Shown: positions 14,374 to 14,569 of the stretch, piece after piece | How the letters are laid out: each line of letters starts with the position of its first letter | Position numbering within the stretch: the stretch's first letter is position 1 | Origin: an uncultured Eubacteriales bacterium | Lineage (GTDB): Bacteria > Bacillota > Clostridia > Saccharofermentanales > Fastidiosipilaceae | DNA: 14,569 nucleotides | Assembly (NCBI GenBank): GCA_902373515.1 | Contig: CABKML010000029.1 | Coordinates: 1-14,569, forward strand | Direction of reading: 5' to 3' | Position numbers and translations under genes: made by a program | The notes under the pieces: model-generated | Told to the model about the DNA's origin: nothing | The model's input: only the letters and a program-made list of their open reading frames with translations | The model's database searches: none

Positions 14374-14569
14374 TCAAGCTTTTTTGCTCTCGGCCTCTGT
14401 ATGCGTTGTCTCCCCGGCCGTTTCGTTCGACTCCGGCTCAGCAGCGGCGACTTTCGGTTCTTCAGTGGCGGCCGCTTTCGTTGCTTGCGTTTCGGCAGCA
14501 GCCGGTTCCTGCTCGGATGTGACGACTTCCGGATTTTTCAGCTCTTTCGGCTCGGCAGCGACGGCTTTC
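14374..14569 (-). CDS. Ala/Glu/Pro-rich C-terminal tail of unidentified protein
   Basis: The last 64 residues and TGA stop of a protein whose start lies beyond the window. I translated the reverse strand back from the stop and found an open frame to the edge. The tail is low complexity: repeated EPK, EPA and AAAE-like pieces with many Ala, Glu, Lys, Pro and Thr, ending AESKKA. It is almost certainly disordered and highly charged. The base composition is more GC-rich than its neighbours, as the residue bias requires. No domain is visible, so the protein cannot be named. Charged Ala-rich tails occur on some ribosomal proteins, chaperones and secreted or wall-linked proteins. The coding frame is supported only by openness and composition. 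Confidence 0.65.
   Translation of the reverse strand, partial: KAVAAEPKELKNPEVVTSEQEPAAAETQATKAAATEEPKVAAAEPESNETAGETTHTEAESKKA

Overview
The window reads as ordinary chromosome of a low-to-moderate GC Gram-positive bacterium, most likely an anaerobic Bacillota/Clostridia lineage. The grounds are AGGAGG-type ribosome binding sites, class II fructose-bisphosphate aldolase, an xpt-type purine salvage enzyme, and sigma-A style promoters. I cannot name a genus. There are ten protein genes, two of them cut by the window edges, with no tRNA, rRNA, CRISPR array, transposase or phage gene.

Layout. Positions 1-3717 are all minus strand: a 667-residue protein with a long disordered N-terminus and a membrane C-terminus, then fba (own promoter and terminator), then the start of xpt. 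A 307-bp divergent spacer separates these from nadE on the plus strand. nadE converges on an ansA-cca pair on the minus strand (asparaginase, then the CCA-adding enzyme, 29 bp apart). Next on the plus strand come an MscS-family channel, a uracil permease with its own promoter and terminator, and a cation:proton antiporter. The window closes on the minus strand with a DUF819 membrane protein and, upstream of it, the Ala/Glu/Pro-rich C-terminal tail of an unidentified protein.

Two things stand out. First, the 120-nt leader of the antiporter gene matches the fluoride (crcB-motif) riboswitch: P1 stem, five-base-pair pseudoknot and the conserved GCUGAUG segment. It is followed by a nested set of mutually exclusive hairpins that would hide or free the AGGAGG ribosome binding site. 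This makes the antiporter a candidate fluoride-stress gene under translational ON control. Second, the NadE glutaminase (nitrilase-like) domain keeps its length but has lost all three expected catalytic residues (Glu to Ala51, Lys to Gln122, Cys to Gly167), while the synthetase domain is intact. It is therefore predicted to be an ammonia-dependent enzyme carrying a dead amidase domain.

The remaining genes are housekeeping: glycolysis, purine and pyrimidine salvage or uptake, NAD synthesis, asparagine catabolism, tRNA maturation and osmotic release. No mobile or defence system was found.
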